Assembly (NCBI GenBank): GCA_003477185.1
Contig: DMTJ01000181.1
Location: 1-7,826 of the forward strand
Length of the DNA: 7,826 bases
Origin: Lentisphaeria bacterium
Lineage (GTDB): Bacteria; Verrucomicrobiota; Lentisphaeria; JABSQK01; UBA12247
Direction of reading: 5' to 3'
The notes under the pieces are model-generated. The model saw nothing but the letters and a program-made list of their open reading frames with translations. It was not told the DNA's origin and did not search any database. Of this stretch, positions 5,912-7,826 are shown piece after piece. Position 1 is the first letter of the stretch, and every line of letters starts with the position of its first letter. Both the position numbers and the translations under genes were made by a program.

Positions 5912-6821
5912 TACGACAGCTCAGCTCAAGAGTATCACACACGCCAAGAAGATCATCCGGCAACGGCGCCCGCAGGCGCAGAGGCGTACCGCTCAACGGA
6001 TGCGGGATGATCAGCCGCAAGGCATGCAACATCTGACGCGGTGCCGCCGGCTCGGGCCTGCCATACAACGTATCCCCCACAACTGGGTGTCCAATGTGCT
6101 TACAATGCACCCGGATCTGATGCGTGCGCCCCGTCTCGATCCTCACCCGTACCAAACTGGCTGGGCGCGTCACCTCCAGCACCTCCAGATGTGACACCGC
6201 CGGCCGGCCTCCTCGTTCCACTACCGCCATCTTTTTCCGATTTACCCGATGACGCCCAATTAATGTGGACACTGTCTGGTCTACCGCCTTGCCACCAAGG
6301 ATGGCAAGATAAGCCTTCTCAGCACATCGCTCGCTGAATGACCGAATCAGATTCAGCCGAGCCTGCTCCGTCTTTGCAACCACCATGATACCACTGGTGT
6401 CCAAATCCAGCCGATGTACGATCCCTGGACGCATTGGGTCCCCACACTGGGCGATAGCCGGGCAGTAAGCCACCAAGCGATGCACCAATGTCCCGTCATC
6501 ACGTCCAGCCCCGGGATGCACCACCAACCCAGGCGGTTTGTTCAAAGCAAGCACTGCGTCATCCTCAAAGACCACATCCAACGGCAGATGTTCAGGCACA
6601 ATTCGCCCCTCGACAGTCTCCGGCCAAGTCAGCTGGACCACGTCCCCGGCAGCAACCGCCGAGCGCTTGGAAACAGTCGCTTCGTTTAAGAGAACCTGCC
6701 CTGCGCCGACTAGCTTCTGAAGAGAAGCACGGGAACGGTCCGGAAAGCGCTCTGCCAGAACCCTATCCAATCTCTGGTCGGCTTCATCAAGCGTAATTGT
6801 CAGTGTTGTTATAGATTCCAT
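5898..6821 (-). CDS. rluD: RluA/RluD family 23S rRNA pseudouridine synthase
   Basis: From ATG 6821 the product is 307 residues, typical for RluD. It converts uridines to pseudouridine in rRNA; E. coli RluD acts on 23S helix 69, and the match here is to the family rather than to that exact site. An N-terminal S4 RNA-binding domain (about 13-70) includes QRLDRVLAERFPDRSRASLQ. The catalytic domain follows: ALNKPPGLVVHPGAG, then VHRLDLDTSGIMVVAK, where the first Asp of HRLD is the nucleophile, and the C-terminal RTHQIRVHCKHIGHPVVGD motif. All catalytic motifs are intact. GTG 6827 is an alternative start adding two residues; neither has a clear Shine-Dalgarno. The gene begins about 45 bases after the dehydrogenase stop and its end overlaps nadD by 14 bases, so it heads the coupled operon. 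Confidence 0.96.
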   Translation of the reverse strand: MESITTLTITLDEADQRLDRVLAERFPDRSRASLQKLVGAGQVLLNEATVSKRSAVAAGDVVQLTWPETVEGRIVPEHLPLDVVFEDDAVLALNKPPGLVVHPGAGRDDGTLVHRLVAYCPAIAQCGDPMRPGIVHRLDLDTSGIMVVAKTEQARLNLIRSFSERCAEKAYLAILGGKAVDQTVSTLIGRHRVNRKKMAVVERGGRPAVSHLEVLEVTRPASLVRVRIETGRTHQIRVHCKHIGHPVVGDTLYGRPEPAAPRQMLHALRLIIPHPLSGTPLRLRAPLPDDLLGVCDTLELSCRSVEN

Positions 6822-6866
6822 AGCCACACTATACGCGAGATCGCGCTCGCAACCCCACAGCGTCTG

Positions 6867-7826
6867 CTATAGAGATAAGACTGTACTGCATCCGCCTCCA
6901 GCTTCCTGCCAGTGCAACGGCTCTCCCGCCGAGAATCTCTGCATCTGAGCGGCCTGCTGCTCCGCAGCACGCAAAAGATAATCCGGTGTAACCGCTGCCA
7001 CATGCGGAGTCAGCACCACATCCGCCTCGCACCGCAAAGGAGAATCCGCTGCAACTGGCTCTACACCCACCACATCAAGCCCCGCACGCAACTGCCCGGC
7101 GCGTACACGACGCAACAGTGCCTCCTCATCCACAGTACTTCCGCGGCCTACGTTCACGAGAACTGCCGGGCTTGGCAGTAACGAAAGCCGCCGCTCTGCC
7201 AACAGCTGATGCGTTCCCTCTCCACCTGGCAGCGAGTTGAACACGAACCGAGACCGATGCAGCTCAGCGTCAAGATCGGTCAACTCCACGACCCTCACGC
7301 CATCCTCCCGAATGCGCGCCTCCCGCCCAAGAGCCGAGCATGAGCAGCCAAACGCAAGGGCACGAGTTGCGATCGCACTACCCACGCCGCCAATTCCCAG
7401 CAACAAGCAATGCGAGCCCGCAACATCCAGGACCCGCTCCAGAAACTCTGGCCTCTCAGATGCTGCAGCTCTGTCACTCGCGCCGTGATGAAACCCTCGG
7501 GCCAACATCAGCGCCATTGCCCAGGCGTGTTCGGCAATCGCCGGGCCATGGTGGCCGTGGCTGGTCGTCACAATCCAGCCTGATCTCAAAAGCGTCTCGA
7601 CATCCAGATAGTCTGCGCCAGCCGCTGGCGTGCTGATCCAGCGAAGCCCTGCGCACAAGGCCAACTCCTCCGCACCTGCGCTCCACGTCCAAATCGCATC
7701 TGCGCCCTCGCGCAGCATTGCGCTTCGTTCAGCGCCGTACTCCGGCAGCGCTGTCACCACCCAGCCTGGGAGAGTGCGGAGCCGAGCCAAGACTGGCTCG
7801 TTCGCGGCCCAACAGGCCATTTGCTG
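6867..7826 (-). CDS. D-2-hydroxyacid dehydrogenase (probably 5'-truncated by the window edge)
   Basis: An NAD(P)-dependent D-isomer-specific 2-hydroxyacid dehydrogenase, a family that reversibly reduces 2-ketoacids such as glyoxylate, hydroxypyruvate or pyruvate. Counting from ATG 7820: AEHAWAMALMLARG (96-109); the Rossmann motif LLGIGGVGSAIA (140-151) with GxGxxG at 142-147; catalytic Arg226 in NVGRGSTVDEEAL; Glu254 in VGVEP; and His273 in TPHVAAVT. The Arg/Glu/His triad is complete. The end of the second Rossmann strand (CSCSALGREARIRE) lacks the Asp usual for NAD preference and has Arg166, hinting at NADPH use as in glyoxylate/hydroxypyruvate reductases. The frame stays open to the window edge and the visible N-terminus lacks the usual first strand, so the true start is probably just outside. 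Stop TAG at 6867-6869 is about 45 bases before rluD; whether they share a transcript is unclear. Confidence 0.92.
   Translation of the reverse strand, partial: QQMACWAANEPVLARLRTLPGWVVTALPEYGAERSAMLREGADAIWTWSAGAEELALCAGLRWISTPAAGADYLDVETLLRSGWIVTTSHGHHGPAIAEHAWAMALMLARGFHHGASDRAAASERPEFLERVLDVAGSHCLLLGIGGVGSAIATRALAFGCSCSALGREARIREDGVRVVELTDLDAELHRSRFVFNSLPGGEGTHQLLAERRLSLLPSPAVLVNVGRGSTVDEEALLRRVRAGQLRAGLDVVGVEPVAADSPLRCEADVVLTPHVAAVTPDYLLRAAEQQAAQMQRFSAGEPLHWQEAGGGCSTVLSL

Noticed and set aside
6828..6866. GCGAG/CTCGC short inverted repeat between dehydrogenase and rluD
   Set aside because: Only a 5-bp stem without a T-run; not enough to call a terminator or operator.

Overview
The window is a compact bacterial chromosome segment, moderately GC-rich, with almost no non-coding space. 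It shows no phage genes, insertion sequences, tRNA/rRNA genes or CRISPR. Two gene groups point at each other and meet at a hairpin terminator near position 1500. The lineage cannot be fixed from sequence alone. An HPr carrying both phosphorylation sites, a secreted phosphatase/nuclease-like protein, a degenerate SGNH-type exported protein and a small basic protein would fit a Gram-negative-type bacterium. My weak guess is the PVC group (Verrucomicrobiota/Kiritimatiellota/Lentisphaerota).

Left, plus strand (1-1409): the C-terminal end of an unidentified protein, possibly peptidase-MA-like. Two bases later comes a membrane-anchored, strongly diverged relative of the BtuF/FecB class of metal-chelate binding proteins. 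A separate HPr phosphocarrier gene follows. No other PTS or transporter gene is visible.

Right, minus strand (7826 down to 1572): a D-2-hydroxyacid dehydrogenase (probably cut by the window edge), an RluD-type 23S rRNA pseudouridine synthase, nicotinate-nucleotide adenylyltransferase (nadD), ribosomal silencing factor (rsfS), an exported endonuclease/exonuclease/phosphatase-family protein, a large exported protein with a degenerate SGNH-like C-terminus, and a 67-residue basic protein. From rluD through the large exported protein every junction overlaps (14 bp, 4 bp, 4 bp, then at least about 29 bp), so these five genes look like one translationally coupled operon. The basic protein has its own strong ribosome binding site and a candidate promoter, and it ends at the shared terminator.

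The rluD-nadD-rsfS core joins ribosome maturation, NAD synthesis and ribosome dormancy. The two exported proteins downstream are a less expected addition. A perfect 11-bp hairpin lies just inside the first exported gene, where it could separate their expression from the housekeeping genes. I see no clear evidence of a new multi-gene system. The most unusual items are the small basic protein, the degenerate SGNH protein, the diverged binding protein and the hairpin.
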